NCBI GenBank assembly: GCA_963921935.1
Contig: OY998176.1
Coordinates: 166,817,590-166,881,589 of the forward strand
Direction of reading: 5' to 3'
DNA: 64,000 nucleotides
DNA from: Galeruca laticollis
Taxonomy: Eukaryota; Arthropoda; Insecta; Coleoptera; Chrysomelidae
How positions within the stretch are numbered: the stretch's first letter is position 1; each line of letters opens with the position of its first letter. Under the pieces are notes generated by a model, which saw only the letters and a list, made by a program, of their open reading frames with translations, ran no database searches and was not told the DNA's origin. A program made the translations under genes and the position numbers. Positions 48,110-59,904 of this stretch are shown one piece after another.

Positions 48110-48735
48110 CACTTCTGTCATTTTGATCATGAATTCTTCAATCCCTACACCAAAAAGCCCTAGGTACCAATTTTGATTAGAATAGGACACTAAATCAAAA
48201 AATTCGTTCGCCAGCTCGGAAAAGAAAAATAGTTTCTTCAGATGTGTGTGGTATAAACTACCTCCTTTCCGAGCTGGCGAAAGAATTTTTTGTGGATAAC
48301 AGATTCAAAAGCTTGCTGCACACGAATACTTATATTCAAACTTGAAATATTTCGCGGCAATATTTTGAAACTTTAGATTACATAGTAACGTCACAAATCT
48401 GAATAAATTTAATTAAACTTCTTATGAATTTGGACAAAACCTCCATAATCTTTGCCAACCAATCTGGAATAGTATTGGACTATAAATCACAAAACTCATT
48501 CGTCATTTTGAGATTTGGAATTCAGATTATAAAGGTCAGCGAGAAAGTGCATTCTGAATAACCCAATTCAAACCCGACGAAAGAAATCAAAACTCCAATA
48601 TAATAAATACATGATGTATTTTAAAAGCGACGCTGAACGGCATACCCACTTTTGAACGTCCTTCTGTCACAATGAAATAATAATTCTATATATTAATACG
48701 GAAAATAAAATACTACAACATTGCCAAATCTCATG
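48110..48735. repeat. Diverged repeat, copy A
   Basis: The same phrase family as above, then CGTCACAAATCTGAA, and a last ~170 bp that matches 50864-51035 at about 75-80%, including GAACGTCC and TACAACATTGCCAAATCTC. A 15-bp inverted repeat, TTCGCCAGCTCGGAA (48207-48221 and 48267-48281), lies inside. Confidence 0.65.
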
Positions 48736-50159
48736 GCCAAAATTTTAGAACTTTCTTTTTTTTTGCCTAAACGATAGAATATCGAAAAATAGCATTAAAT
48801 TCTGCGTTACCCACGGTCAGAAAACAACGTTTTTTACAGCTTTGTCAAAAACAGAAATATAGTACTATATATGAGTGTGCAGCTTGAAAATGGATACTTT
48901 AAGAGAAAAACTCCTGTAGAGCATCAAATTCTGCGTCCACTGAATACACAAGTTGAGCAAGTATACAAATTTCTTATAAGAAATAAAAAAGCATTGGCTG
49001 TATTTGTAATTTTTTTATTCTTAAAAAAGAATATAATGGTCAGAATTTGTTTATAACTTGATAAACAATGAAATGATTGATATTTCTTTGTAACTATTGA
49101 GAAATGCCAATTGTGATTTCTAAGTAGAAAAAATTCTTAACTAATCATATAAATGATGGAAATATAAGAAATTCATTAAAAACAATGGAAAAATAAGAAT
49201 GGTTTATTCAAGTCATCATAGTCATAACATAATATGACGAATGAAATGAAAAAAATAGTTCATTTGTCTACAAACCATTTATAAACAAATGACGTGAGAA
49301 AATTCATAACGTTTCTAAAAATGGGAAATTTAATCTTTTTTCTAACTTTAAAAAATTATAATAAACAAAATAATCAACTTTTAAATTTTTTTGTAACCTT
49401 TTTAGAAAGAAGCGAATAATTTATAGACCAATTATTTGCCGTACTGGTCGCGCGGAGCTGTATTTTCAGTTAAATCAAAATTATAAATAATGGAGACAGC
49501 GTTCCTGGAGAAAGGACTTTTCAATTCAAAATTTCTCCTTCATCAAGGATATTTGATAGTTTCTGAATTATTAGCATAAAACTAAAAGCCTTTTTTCATT
49601 TCAATTTTTTGTGTGGTGTAAAATCATTGTATTGCATGTTTCTAGACATAATTTCCAATCAAATCAGCTATCGCTCATATTTTTAGGAGCTTTATCAAGA
49701 GTAAACATCTCAGATACACTAAATGCCACACAGTTGAATTTTAATTAGTTATATTAATTCAATTCTTTGATCCCATTCATGAGGAATCCGTAATCCGCAT
49801 ATTTGGTAAGCCGGATAATTTCAATTCCCACACCTAAAAGCACTGTGTAGAAATGTTTATTAGAATAACACCTTAAATCACAAAACTTGTTCGCCATCTT
49901 GACGACGTCTTCTCGAATCATTGAACTTAACCAAAAAATCTGTTTACAAAAATCCTCCGATATCAATAATTCTGAGTAGTACCCATATGTAGTAATGTTA
50001 TATCAGAAAGTAGTGGAACTCAAAAATTTATCGGGACAAGCTTTTGAATATATTATTCTCTGAACTGGATAACTTATGTCAGATCTACATCATTAGATCA
50101 TTCTCATCGCATTTTTTAATGCATACTTATATGTATTTATTTTTTTATTTTTAATTCTT
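48736..50159. other. Spacer between repeat copies
   Basis: AT-rich. One more diverged unit of the phrase is at about 49760-49920 (AAATCACAAAACTTGTTCGC). No gene. Confidence 0.45.
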
Positions 50160-51037
50160 TTGTGATTTCATCATGTTATCCGACCCTAAAAACTCCCGGA
50201 TACCAATTTCCTGGAGAGTCGGATCATTACCATATAATTAAACCTTTTCGTAACCAGCTTTTTTCGAATGCACTGAAACGGGAAAATAATTCTTTCGGAT
50301 TTGAGAAGTATGATATTGTGATAATAAAAAAGAATATTGCATGGCATGCTTTTAAATATGTTAATTACAGAATTACTAACGTCACAAATCTGAAGAAATT
50401 ATCCCTCAATTTGTGATGAATATTAGCAAAACCGTTGAATGAACTTTAGAATTTTGAGAATCAATTTATAATTTTTCTTCTCAAAAATTCTGAAATTCCA
50501 ATTTGGAATAAAATTGCAAGAGAAACGTGTTCTCCAATTCCAAAACCTCTACATACTAGTTTTTTCATACAATGGACTCAGTAATATACAAAAATTCTCC
50601 GTCAAATCTATTGTCAATAGAGTAGGTAGATGTGGCTGAAAATTCGATTGTAAGATTGGCGTATGTCAATTATATAGACAGTCAGATAGTTAAACCGAAT
50701 GATTTCTTGTGAACATCTGATCAATCTATAATAAATCATTCATGAAACGTAATTCAGGACCTGCACGAAAAATAAATCGTAATAACCTTCAGAACACCTA
50801 TTCAAAGTGATTAAGCAATAGTTGGAGCAAATATATTACTGAGAAACTGCACTAAAAATACTCCAATCCGAACCCGTCGAAAGAAGGCGAATTCCAACAT
50901 AAGAAATACGTGATATATTCTAAAAGAGACACTGAATGGCATATCCACCTATGAACGTCCTCATGTCACACTGCAATATCAATTATAAATAAAACTACAG
51001 AAAATAAAGCTCTACAACATTGCCAAATCTCGTGGAC
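50160..51037. repeat. Diverged repeat, copy B
   Basis: Same order of landmarks as copy A: GGATACCAATTT, ACGTCACAAATCTGAA, then the ~170-bp end segment ending TACAACATTGCCAAATCTCG. Same orientation as copy A, so this is a dispersed direct repeat or old duplication. Confidence 0.65.
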
Positions 51038-51320
51038 GCAGAAATATCGAAATGGTGACAAAAATATACGCCATCCCGATATACGCAGAGCGTGAACAGC
51101 GCACCAACTCGGAGTTTGGCTGAACTACGATATACGTAAACTGGCGACCATTCTCACAAATAGGCGTCCGGCTAAAAATTTATTCTTTCACGCTTTGGAC
51201 CATCCTGCATTTATTGGCGCAAAAAACTTTTCTGCGTCCATATACGGACGCAGAAAGTCGCAGGACGCAGGTATTAATGCAAAAACCACAATGTACGGAC
51301 GCACGGTTATCGAAGAGATG

Positions 51321-51323
<3 letters not shown>
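51038..51323. other. GC-rich block with hairpins beside a microsatellite
   Basis: TTCTGCGTCC (51230-51239) pairs perfectly with GGACGCAGAA (51246-51255). GCGTCCG, GACGCAG and TACGGACGCA words recur within 120 bp. No gene. Confidence 0.6.

Positions 51324-51418
<95 letters not shown>
51324..51418. repeat. (TA)n microsatellite
   Basis: About 47 TA units with one break. Confidence 0.97.
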
Positions 51419-52016
51419 CTTTATTTCATTATTTGAACTATCCAAATTCTATAGTTGCAAAATATTTACTTATATCTATTACCATTTCATGATTCATTTG
51501 CTCCATAAAATTTATATCAAATTTTGACATATAATTACATTTATGTCATTTATATTTATATTTTCTAAACTTATCTAAATCTTTATACTAAATATGAATA
51601 TTACCCATATTATTACTGTTCAAATAATGGTTATATTTCATTAGATCTCTAAAACTTGTTTATTTTCAGATGAACAGCTGATTCCTTCATGACAAACAAA
51701 CAAACATCCATATTGGGCAGATTTAATGTTCTCCTCTATACCTGTTAAGCGTTTTCAAAATTTAGACAATTATTTAGGTAATTTCTTTATATTTATAGTT
51801 ACTCTCTTTAATTATTATAAACAAATGATTTAATATATTATGACTTTATACGAGTTTTCACTTATGATTGTAGTTTTTTAATGTGTTTTTAATTAACATA
51901 GTTTCAATCCAATTTAAATACTAAGCAAAATATTCTCCAACAGCTGATGTTCTTTCATATATAAGATATTTACTTTGTTGTTGCTGTTAACATATCACAC
52001 GATATTCCTACATCTT

Positions 52017-52018
<2 letters not shown>
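51419..52018. other. AT-rich non-coding
   Basis: Nothing recognised. Confidence 0.5.

Positions 52019-52073
<55 letters not shown>
52019..52073. repeat. (TA)n microsatellite truncating a LINE
   Basis: About 27 TA units placed exactly where the RT frame reads FYNIY, so the LINE sequence runs into the repeat. Confidence 0.95.
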
Positions 52074-52076
<3 letters not shown>

Positions 52077-53060
52077 AAAAAGGGGGCGAGACTATGCATC
52101 TCTGTCTGACCACGGCTTCTATCTTAAAAGCTCTGGACACTGTTTGTCCTGTTTTGACGTTGGCGTTATTGTGTTGGTAGAGTCTCTTAATTTGAAATAT
52201 CAGATTCTTGGGAACACCCATAACTCTCCACAGAACTGACCAGTTCACAGATTCGAACGCTTTCGTATCGTCCACGAAATACAGATATAATTTTTATTTT
52301 TGTTCCCTCGCTTTTTCAATGATCTGTCGGGTATCGAGTATCTGTTCTCGTGTACATTTACCTAGTATCAACCCTCTCTATTCATCCGATATTTGTGGAC
52401 GTTGAAATTTTTCAAGCGTTCATTATTGACGTGGAGTAATACTTACCTTGCGTGTGAAATGAGAGTTACTGTTCTGTAGTTATTACATTACGTTGGTGAT
52501 CCTTTTTTATGGATGTGAATGAATAAATATTCGCACCATTTCATTGGCCATTCGCCCATTTCACATAATTTATAGCAGAACGCGTGCATTACATCTCTTC
52601 CGTGTTATCCCATGGCTTTAAGTATTTTCGCTGTGATGCCGTCTACCCCCGTTGTCTTCCTGTTTTTGAGTATTGATAAAGATTTTTAACTTTTGTTCTT
52701 CGGATGTTGTCGGGCTAGCTGACTTATATAGATCTTTACAGTGTTGTCTCCATACTTCCGCTATTATAATTGAATCTACTATAACCTTTCCGTTTTTCTA
52801 TAATTTGTGTTAGTGGTTTAAATTCTCTAACTAGATATCGTACTCTATCATACAGATCACGAGACCCTCCGTGTTGTGCGTGGTGCTGTAGCTCCATGCA
52901 TATATTTTTTAAATGCTTGTTTTTGTTCCGTCTACATTACCGTTTGATTCGTTTGTTAAGATGATTAATGACTTGTATTTTTTCTTATTCTTTCATGTTT
53001 GACTTGTTAATTTGTCTTCTTTGAGGCTAATAATAGTTTATGGTCTGATCCGCACAGAGC
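52074..53060 (-). pseudogene. LINE endonuclease end and reverse transcriptase, decayed
   Basis: Reverse-strand non-LTR retrotransposon. Around 53060-53010 VKTEPFALCGSDHKLLLASK resembles the SDH motif that closes the AP-endonuclease domain. RT follows in changing frames: a GVDGITAKILKAMG-like block (about 52650), GEWPMKWCEY (about 52555), NNYRTVTLISHAR (about 52485), GLILGKCTREQILDTRQIIE (about 52370), then FVDDTKAFESVNWSVLWRVM (52290-52230). ANVKTGQTVSRAFKIEAVVR and QRCIVSP (usual QGCIVSP) end the readable part. The YADD active site and everything after it are absent; a (TA)n tract takes their place. It belongs to the same broad kind as the relic at 13 kb. Confidence 0.85.
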
Positions 53061-53159
53061 AAATGGTTCCGTCTTAACGATTCTTACTGATGTTTTCCAT
53101 CTAGCTTCGATAAGAAAATAAATCAACACAGAACTAAAAATACTACATATTTGTGACAT

Positions 53160-53490
53160 GACACAAGAGCTAGATTTCCTTGAAGAATTAGAAATTAGAC
53201 GACACTTAAGAGACCCACAATATGAAGTCGTCAATGAACAGATGAATCTAGAGTGTTCTCCACTATTAAACTATCATCTTGAGTAATAATTGTGAAGATA
53301 ATCAGTAATAGTTTTTATGGTGTCCTATATAATTGTACAGTTACACTGATCTGGAATGGGAAAATATATGCAGGATATCCCCATAGGGCTAATAATGTCT
53401 CACCTTTAATATATTAAGTCAATCACAAGATAGGTCATTTCTTGGACTAGCCAAAAATAATTATTAAACATACCTAATATTACCACTCTT
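53160..53490. repeat. Dispersed repeat related to the foldback at 63.5-64.0 kb
   Basis: AGACCCACAATATGAAGTCG, AACAGATGAATC, TTCTCCACTATTAAACT, then ATCCCCATAGGGCTAAT and AGCCAAAAATAATTATT match the right arm and the outer flank of the terminal foldback in order. A 39-codon frame (LDFLEELEIRRHLRDPQYEV) has a counterpart there but no known domain. Confidence 0.7.
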
Positions 53491-55577
53491 AGGTATTACT
53501 TAGCGCGTGGTGAAACGTAAATTGATTAAGCAATTCCAAAATCTGATTTAGGTATTACCTCGAAGTATTTAGGGAGGAGATGCATTTTAATATCCTTACC
53601 CACATATATTACAGTTGGGAACAATACAGTATTGACCCACGACTCACGATATAAATGTCTAAATGTAAATCACTAAAAAACACAAAAATGTCTGTTTATA
53701 CAAATTAATATAATAATAACCGCATATTACACGATCGTCGAAAATGAAGTATGCCATCAAAATGAGATAGTGGTTATTTAAATCGAGGGCTTTTTAAAAT
53801 CTGACAGATTCTCGATTTCGTAGCGCTACCGGCGACGGGTGGAGTAACTAAATAAACGAGACGAAATTTATTGTAGGAGTGAACATAGCATGGTCGGGAA
53901 GAAGTTGTGATTTAAATATACGCTCTTCAGAGTGAGCCCCTCTTTGTAAAATGTACCTTATGGTTTTTGGTAAGCTGTGGTGCTGATTTGTAATATATTA
54001 TATAATTCAGTAATCCCAGCGTGGATAATAAACGTTAATCAAGTACGTACCAACGGGGGTGCAACAAGTATTAGTGAGTACCCTATTTCACTATTGTGTC
54101 TGCAGTCTTGGACATTTCTCCGATCGGATCAGTGAACATGTTTATTATTTGATTGACATACTCAAAAATCACTTAATCTATTCGATTTGTATTTTCAATT
54201 TTCTAGTTTCTTTATGTTTTCAAAAAACTGATTATCGTATTGCTTTGTTTTTAGTTATTGCATTGAGTTTTGAAACCACTGTTGTATTTCATTTTGTGAG
54301 ATACTGCATTAGTAAGTAACATCTTTCATGAACCCACCCTGATATTATTTTTGCCAATAAACGATTTAATATTCAGATATTTCTTTTACGACAAAGACAG
54401 CAAGTTACACCCTTCTCAACGCCGGTATTGAAATCCATATTAATCTATCAAATTCCAATTTGAAATGGTAACTCAGATCTATCTACTTCCAGTATAAAAA
54501 TTTGACAATAGGAATCCTGTTGAAGTGGTATACATATGCCATTTTTTAAATCCAAGCTAGCACTATTCTTGATCTCTAAAACTACTAATGTGCTGAGAAG
54601 TTGGTCCACAATTCTCCCAAAATGTAAAATGAGAATTTTCAACAAATTTATTGTTTTATTACAAATAAATGATGACAATTTTATAGCTACTTATATTTTA
54701 TGTACTATTTCATATACAGAAAATACTCTTTCCAAATAGATATAACCTGGAATCAACAAATTAACATTAAATGAGTGAAGTCAGCTCAGTGTACCAAAGA
54801 AAAACAATTATCGAAAAGAAACCAAATTTTGTATTTTGGTACAAAATTTGGGCTATTAATAAATTCTTGTTAACCAATGAAATATATATTTATTCGTACT
54901 GACCAACCTACTGTTCGCCGTTTGAATGTATATCGTTCGTTAGGTTGGAATTTGAAAATCAACGTACGCAGTATGTCATCCTTACGAAGTATTTTGATAA
55001 TTTGACGAAAAAATACGTCTATACAATGAACGTATCCAATAATCATGGTAGATAATACCTTCTAAAACTAATAAAAGGTTATACGTCTCATTAATGAAGG
55101 TTATTTAACAACCATAATTCAATATTTTTGTTGTAATAGCAACGAATTATTTATTGAGTCAACGAAAAAACAGTTTACCCAGAGTATTCAATATTACGAA
55201 GCAAATCTTTTTCAGTCTAAAGAATCGCAATGTCACATTTCTAGATTCATTTCCATGTATCTTTCAATTGCAAGTATTTTACTCACACTCATACAGACAT
55301 TTGCACCGTTTGTAGTTATCTTTTGGATTAAGTAATTAAGGTTTGCGGTTAACTAATAATTAAAAGTGAAATTCATTGCACCATACGTTCTCGACGTATT
55401 GATTAATTAATTATGGGTTAAGCTTAAGTTGATATCAAAAGTTTTCGGAACATTTTGAAAGTATATAGCTTTGTTGGTTATCCTGGTATTAAATTACACA
55501 TTTTTTATCGGATTTTTGTGAAAGAAGTGTATGATCGTTAATCCAGTTGAGTTATTAGTGTTTGTAAAACATTAAAC
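53491..55577. other. Non-coding, includes a perfect 12-bp stem
   Basis: CCAAATTTTGTA (54822-54833) pairs with TACAAAATTTGG (54840-54851) over a 6-nt loop. At about 55378 TTGCACC may mark one end of the Harbinger element. No gene recognised. Confidence 0.45.
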
Positions 55578-55900
55578 ATGTCTGAAGAGAAAAAAAGATG
55601 TGCAAACTTTTCACTGAATGGAATGATAATGTGTTTGAACGTAATAAAAATACATTTTATTGAAAGCAAAGAAACGGGTGATCTAAGAAATAGAGAGAAA
55701 ACACATGGAAAATGATCGAGAGACCTATATATCTTTAGATAAAACGGTATTATACCAATAAAAAAAGGAGGCTGGAAAATGTGCAGGTAATAATAGAGCT
55801 GAATATTTTGGTACTGGAGGAGGACTACCAACACCAGCTAGTATTGTTAAAGATCCCACATTTGAACTAACAGATATTTCAAATAAGAAGACTGTGGTGG

Positions 55901-56104
55901 TGTTGTGTATAGTCAATAATGGAGATGGGTGAATGCTTCGTAATAAATCACTTCGAAACCAAATCAAGATTAACTTTTTTATTGAAAAGAAAAATAATTG
56001 ACGTGGTAACTATGTAACTGCCATTTCAGAACAAAATGCTAAATGTGACTAACTACAATGACATGTTGACTTATGTTAAACATAGGAATGTGGCAAATAT
56101 AACA
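55901..56104 (-). repeat. 3' LTR of the gypsy element
   Basis: 204 bp, terminal inverted dinucleotides TG/CA, matched to 58623-58826. Confidence 0.95.
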
Positions 56105-56189
56105 TCTCGTTTCTCTCTCGTAAAATGTACATTGCAACACACAAACTTATTATTTAAGTAAAACAAGAGTTATATAAAAAAAGAACTCA

Positions 56190-56951
56190 TCACAAATATA
56201 AACGATTCGCTACTTTTCTAATTCTCTGAGAACGCCTTGAAGATATTTTATCAGGGACACTGTCAGAAGTTGTACTTGGCGTAAGTTCTGGAATGGAATT
56301 TTGATTCTTTTGTATATTACCCGAATTTGTTTTAGAAATTGTAGGTAAGTCCAAATTGGGTGAATCAACTTGATCAGGTAAGTTATCTCTAGATAAATCA
56401 ACAGGTAAGTCGTTTTTGGGTATAATAATAGGTAAGTCATCTGGAAAGTGTCGTTCTTTGGGTGTGTTTTGCGCTATTTCACGAATTTGATCGATGTGCC
56501 TACGCCACACTCTTCCATCATCGAGTTTTATTTCGTCATGTAATTTGCCTATCCTATTTTTATTCACTTTGTACCCACAGTATTCAATTTCGTCGGATAA
56601 GAAGACACTTTTCTCTATATTCACTTTTAAATTATGCTCACTCAATTTTTTAAATACTAAATCGAGCCTTTCTAAATGCGTTTGTAAATTGGGTCCCGTA
56701 ATTTTAATATCGTTCAAAAATACATAGCAGCCTGGAATCCCCTGTAGGATTTGTTCCATCAGTCTTTGCCAGATTACTGGTGCACCCGCGATACCAAATA
56801 TCAATCTGGTTGGGTGATACAAACCCTTATGAGTGTTTAACGTTAATAAATGTCTCATTTCCGGCTTATCCTCTAGGTGTAAATAAGCTTTACTTAAATC
56901 AATTTTGGTGAATTTAGTACCACCAGCCATCTTGGAAAATAACTCATCCAC
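56190..56951 (-). pseudogene. Gypsy RT fused to integrase tail
   Basis: Reverse transcriptase palm joined out of its normal context to the end of integrase. The frame begins MDELFSKMAGGTKFTKIDLS and continues with LIFGIAGAPVIWQRLMEQIL. The active site reads YVFLNDIK where active enzymes have a Y/F-x-DD, so the first Asp is Asn. LKVNIEKSVFLSDEIEYCGY follows.  Near 56540 KVNKNRIGKL changes to HDEIKLDDGRVWRRHIDQIR, the conserved end of integrase in this gypsy lineage, so several hundred codons are deleted in frame. The last ~100 residues are polar with repeated DLP motifs, ending RRSQRIRKVANRLYL. A TAG at 57001-57003 separates it from the upstream frame. Confidence 0.9.
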
Positions 56952-57002
56952 TGTTGGTAATGAATGGTCATCAATTGAAATATTTGGGTTAAGAGTGACT
57001 TT

Positions 57003-57640
57003 CTAGTCGCCACATAAACGTATTTGGTTATTTTGCTTAATTACAGGTACCATCGGTGTAGCCCAATCAGAAGAGTGTACTTTTTCCAAAATGCCTTGTT
57101 GCAACAAAGAATCAATTTCTTTTTCAACCGCAGGCTGTAAAGCAAAAGGCACTGTACAAGCTTTCATAAATACAGGTTTGACATTCTCTTTTAGATAAAT
57201 TGAAGCCCGAACACCCTTTATAGTACCAGCCCCGGGTTCAAAAATATGCTTGTATTTTGAAATTAATTTAGAAACGTCAGAGCTATTTTCATCAATAACT
57301 TTGATTTTCTTTAATAAGTGTATATTGTCAATGTCTTGTAAGTTTATTTTTAAAATTCGAAACCATTCTCTACCTAGAAGTGCGTTACGATCACCATGTA
57401 CTACATATAAATTTGCTGTATAATCTATGCCCTGGTAATTAATTGTAACTCTTATAAAACCTAAAACTTTTAGTTGAGTTTTACGGTAAGAAACTAACTT
57501 TGATTTTGTATTTTTTAATTTATGATTCATAAACAATTTTTAGTATTGTGTAAAATTGATTAAACTAACAGCAGCACCGCTGTCAACTTCCATCGTAATA
57601 AATTTTTTATCAATTTGTAATTTTAAAATGTATTTATCCC
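57003..57640 (-). pseudogene. Gypsy protease and RT start
   Basis: Upstream part of pol. MEVDSGAAVSLIN (about 57595-57560) is the aspartic protease D-S-G-A site; a stop follows at NFTQY. The open frame 57536-57003 then has NALLGREWFRIL, the end of the protease. Next come FEPGAGTIKG, KPVFMKACTVPFALQPAVEK and LLQQGILEKVHSSDWATPMV, the RT N-terminus. It stops at RLCGD-TAG where relatives have Tyr. Gag is upstream and the RT palm downstream. Confidence 0.88.
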
Positions 57641-57672
57641 TATTAGTTGAATTTGCTCCTTCTAACTCTAAT

Positions 57673-58513
57673 TCAAGAATTTCTTGTATGTCGTAAGCAT
57701 TTTGTAATTCCTTCATTTGTATTTAAAACCATACTTGCTTTAGTACAAACCTTCTGTAAGTGCCCCCTAATTTTACAAAATTTACAGTAAAGATTAGTTG
57801 TATTACAATTATTGGCTAAATGATCAGGACAACCACAACGAAAACATTTTTGTCCTCTACTAGTATTGTCATTTGTATTTTGACTATTGTTATTATTAGA
57901 ATTTGTTTTTATTAACATTATTTTCAAACTTATTTTTAGGAGTGACGAGATTAATTGTACTACTATTTTTATGTAGCTGATTAGCGTCCCCTTCGGACAC
58001 TTCCATACCTACATCTATGTCTACTGCTTTTTCTAAAGTTAAATCGCGAGTTTCTAATAATATACTTTGAATTCTTTTAGCATGTAAACCATATACAAAT
58101 TGATTTCGTAGAGCTGTTTTTAAAAAATTACAGTTTATGGCCAATTTTCGTAGAGCATGTAAAAATTCACTAACTGTCTCTCCTTCTTGTTGTCTTCTGG
58201 ATTGAAATCTAAATGTTTCTGCGATTTCCAAAGGAACGGGAACAAAAAATTCATCCATTGTAACGACTATAAAGTTGTAGTCTTTGTCCTCCGGAACTTC
58301 AGGTGCCAATTTATCACATAGTGTGTTGTATGCATCGGAGCCAATGTAATGTAGTAAATAGTGTAATTTAAGTCTCTCAGAAACTTCGAAAACAGTAAAA
58401 GCTACTTCAAGTCTTCCAATCCATCTGGCCCATTTATTTTGCTTTGGGTCAAATGCTTCTATGGTAAATGTAGATGTAGTGTATGTAGCAGTTCTTTCCC
58501 CTTGATTTGCCAT
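57673..58513 (-). pseudogene. Gypsy gag with zinc knuckles
   Basis: Structural gag protein. The main frame (58513-57896) starts MANQGERTATYTTSTFTIEA and includes KWARWIGRLEVAFTVFEVSE, YLLHYIGSDAYNTLCDKLAP and RRQQEGETVSEFLHALRKLA, the gag core of K02A2.6-like gypsy elements. A frame change around 57900 leads to CFRCGCPDHLANNC and CKFCKIRGHLQKVC, two CX2CX4HX4C knuckles that would bind RNA (57927-57673). Start chosen as the first Met after the primer-binding site. The overlap of frames means gag and knuckles are no longer one protein. Confidence 0.9.
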
Positions 58514-58605
58514 TGTTCTTGTCGAAGCAATACCGTCGCTTGGACTATTTGTGGTGAAATTTGTATGTACGTATTTTGTAGGTTCGATTTGTATTGCTTA
58601 GCCTA

Positions 58606-58616
58606 CCTCGTCGCCA
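58606..58616 (-). promoter_or_regulatory. Primer-binding site of the gypsy element
   Basis: TGGCGACGAGG, six bases inside the 5' LTR end on the element strand. TGGCG fits a tRNA 3' end complement. Confidence 0.7.
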
Positions 58617-58622
58617 ATTCTT

Positions 58623-58826
58623 TGTTGTGTATATTCAATAATGGAGATGGGTGAATGGTTCGTAATAAATAACTTCGAATCCAAATCAAGATTAACTTTA
58701 TTAATTAAAAGAAAAATAATTGACGTGGTAACTATGTAACTGCCATTTTAGAACAAAATGCTGAATGTGACTAACTACAATGACATGTTCACTTATGTTA
58801 AACATGGGAATGTGGCAAATATAACA
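58623..58826 (-). repeat. 5' LTR of the gypsy element
   Basis: 204 bp, pair of 55901-56104. It should hold the element's promoter. Confidence 0.95.
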
Positions 58827-59006
58827 GGTGGGAATGGAAAATAAATTTGATGGTGATGCAGCAAGTACTGTAATTTTTTGTTGATGCATTACACAGTGAT
58901 AAATATAAAATTTATTGATAATTATATTATTATAGATAAATTAACACTAAGAAGAAAACAAAATAGAATTTATTTATGATGAATCAAATGAAGAACAGAA
59001 ATATTC

Positions 59007-59014
<8 letters not shown>

Positions 59015-59058
<44 letters not shown>
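59015..59058. repeat. (TA)n microsatellite
   Basis: About 22 TA units inside the Myb-like relic. Confidence 0.95.
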
Positions 59059-59060
<2 letters not shown>

Positions 59061-59843
59061 CCAAGAGACACACCAGGACATTGATAACGTAAACGAATGT
59101 TCATACATTACTTTTTATCACATACTTCAGTTGAGCCTAATTAGGGTGTTAAATTATGTATATTGCACACATAACATTTTGTTTTATTCTCCATTGAATA
59201 TTTACTTACATTTTAGGAAAATACAAATTCTGATACTCATGACTGGACAACATATACGGTGAAACAATACAAACTCCAATTTGGAAAGAATTAAAAGCCA
59301 CCAATATTACACCAAACAAAAAATGGGCCAGAGGAAGGCGGCCAGAAATTTTCAACACTACTAATGTTGCACTTAGATATGAAGAACTGGCTAACGTTAA
59401 AAGAAATGTCATGGACATACAATTGCAAATTTTAGAATTTCAAAAAAGTAAATTAAGAATAAGCCCGATTCGGACATAAGACAAAGGGAACGTAGTCAAA
59501 GGCAAGAAATAGAGGAGTTTGATTTGAAAAAGAAAGCTGCTGTTTGAATCAAACAAGCTCAGCTTAATGCTTTAAATAAAATGACTTTCTAAATAATATT
59601 TATGTAATCCGTAATAAATGTTTCTAAATTTTTTTGTAAATTATGTACTTATTCTAATTTTAAGACATTGTAAGAAATGCATATTTAAAAAGTTTACCTT
59701 TTGTGTGGTTAATTTGATAACATATAAATAAAACAAAAACAATTCAGTTCAATCTCTTCAATGAAAACTTTTGTGCAATAGAAACTGAATGAATAAAAAC
59801 TAATTTGATTAGTATTTTGCTAAATTTTAATCTTTGCGGATTA

Positions 59844-59848
<5 letters not shown>

Positions 59849-59880
<32 letters not shown>
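59849..59880. repeat. (TA)n microsatellite
   Basis: About 16 TA units, 25 bp before the palindrome. Confidence 0.93.
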
Positions 59881-59883
<3 letters not shown>

Positions 59884-59904
59884 ATTCTTTAATTATAATT
59901 TAAT

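Larger units (their letters stand above)
55901..58826 (-). mobile_element. Gypsy LTR retrotransposon, complete ends, internally deleted
   Basis: 2,926-bp insertion read on the reverse strand. Two 204-bp LTRs (55901-56104 and 58623-58826) begin TGTTATATTTG and end CAACA on the element strand and differ at about a dozen sites. The target duplication GGTGG is perfect (55896-55900 and 58827-58831). Order: LTR, primer-binding site, gag, knuckles, protease, RT, then a join to the integrase tail, LTR. RNase H and the integrase core are missing. It sits inside the Myb-like ORF of a Harbinger element and is younger than it. Confidence 0.95.
55578..59592 (+). pseudogene. Harbinger Myb/SANT-like DNA-binding protein, interrupted
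   Basis: Second protein of a PIF/Harbinger transposon, the one that binds the ends and helps the nuclease. The start at 55578 reads MSEEKKRCANFSLNGMIMCL, like the opening of the Myb_DNA-bind_5 type domain. After frame changes RAEYFGTGGGLPTPASIVKD corresponds to the basic region ending in the typical TGGG. The frame then meets the gypsy insertion at 55900 and resumes past it as GMENKFDGDAASTVIF. A (TA)n tract follows, then the C-terminal part (about 59280-59592): RRPEIFNTTNVALRYEELAN, a coiled-coil-like run, EIEEFDLKKKAAV, a stop, and ALNKMTF. It converges on the nuclease gene at 62.9-61.6 kb. Confidence 0.65.

Noticed and set aside
55538..56727. Frames of 60-98 codons opposite the Myb-like and gypsy genes
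   Set aside because: No motifs; they overlap well-supported coding relics on the other strand.
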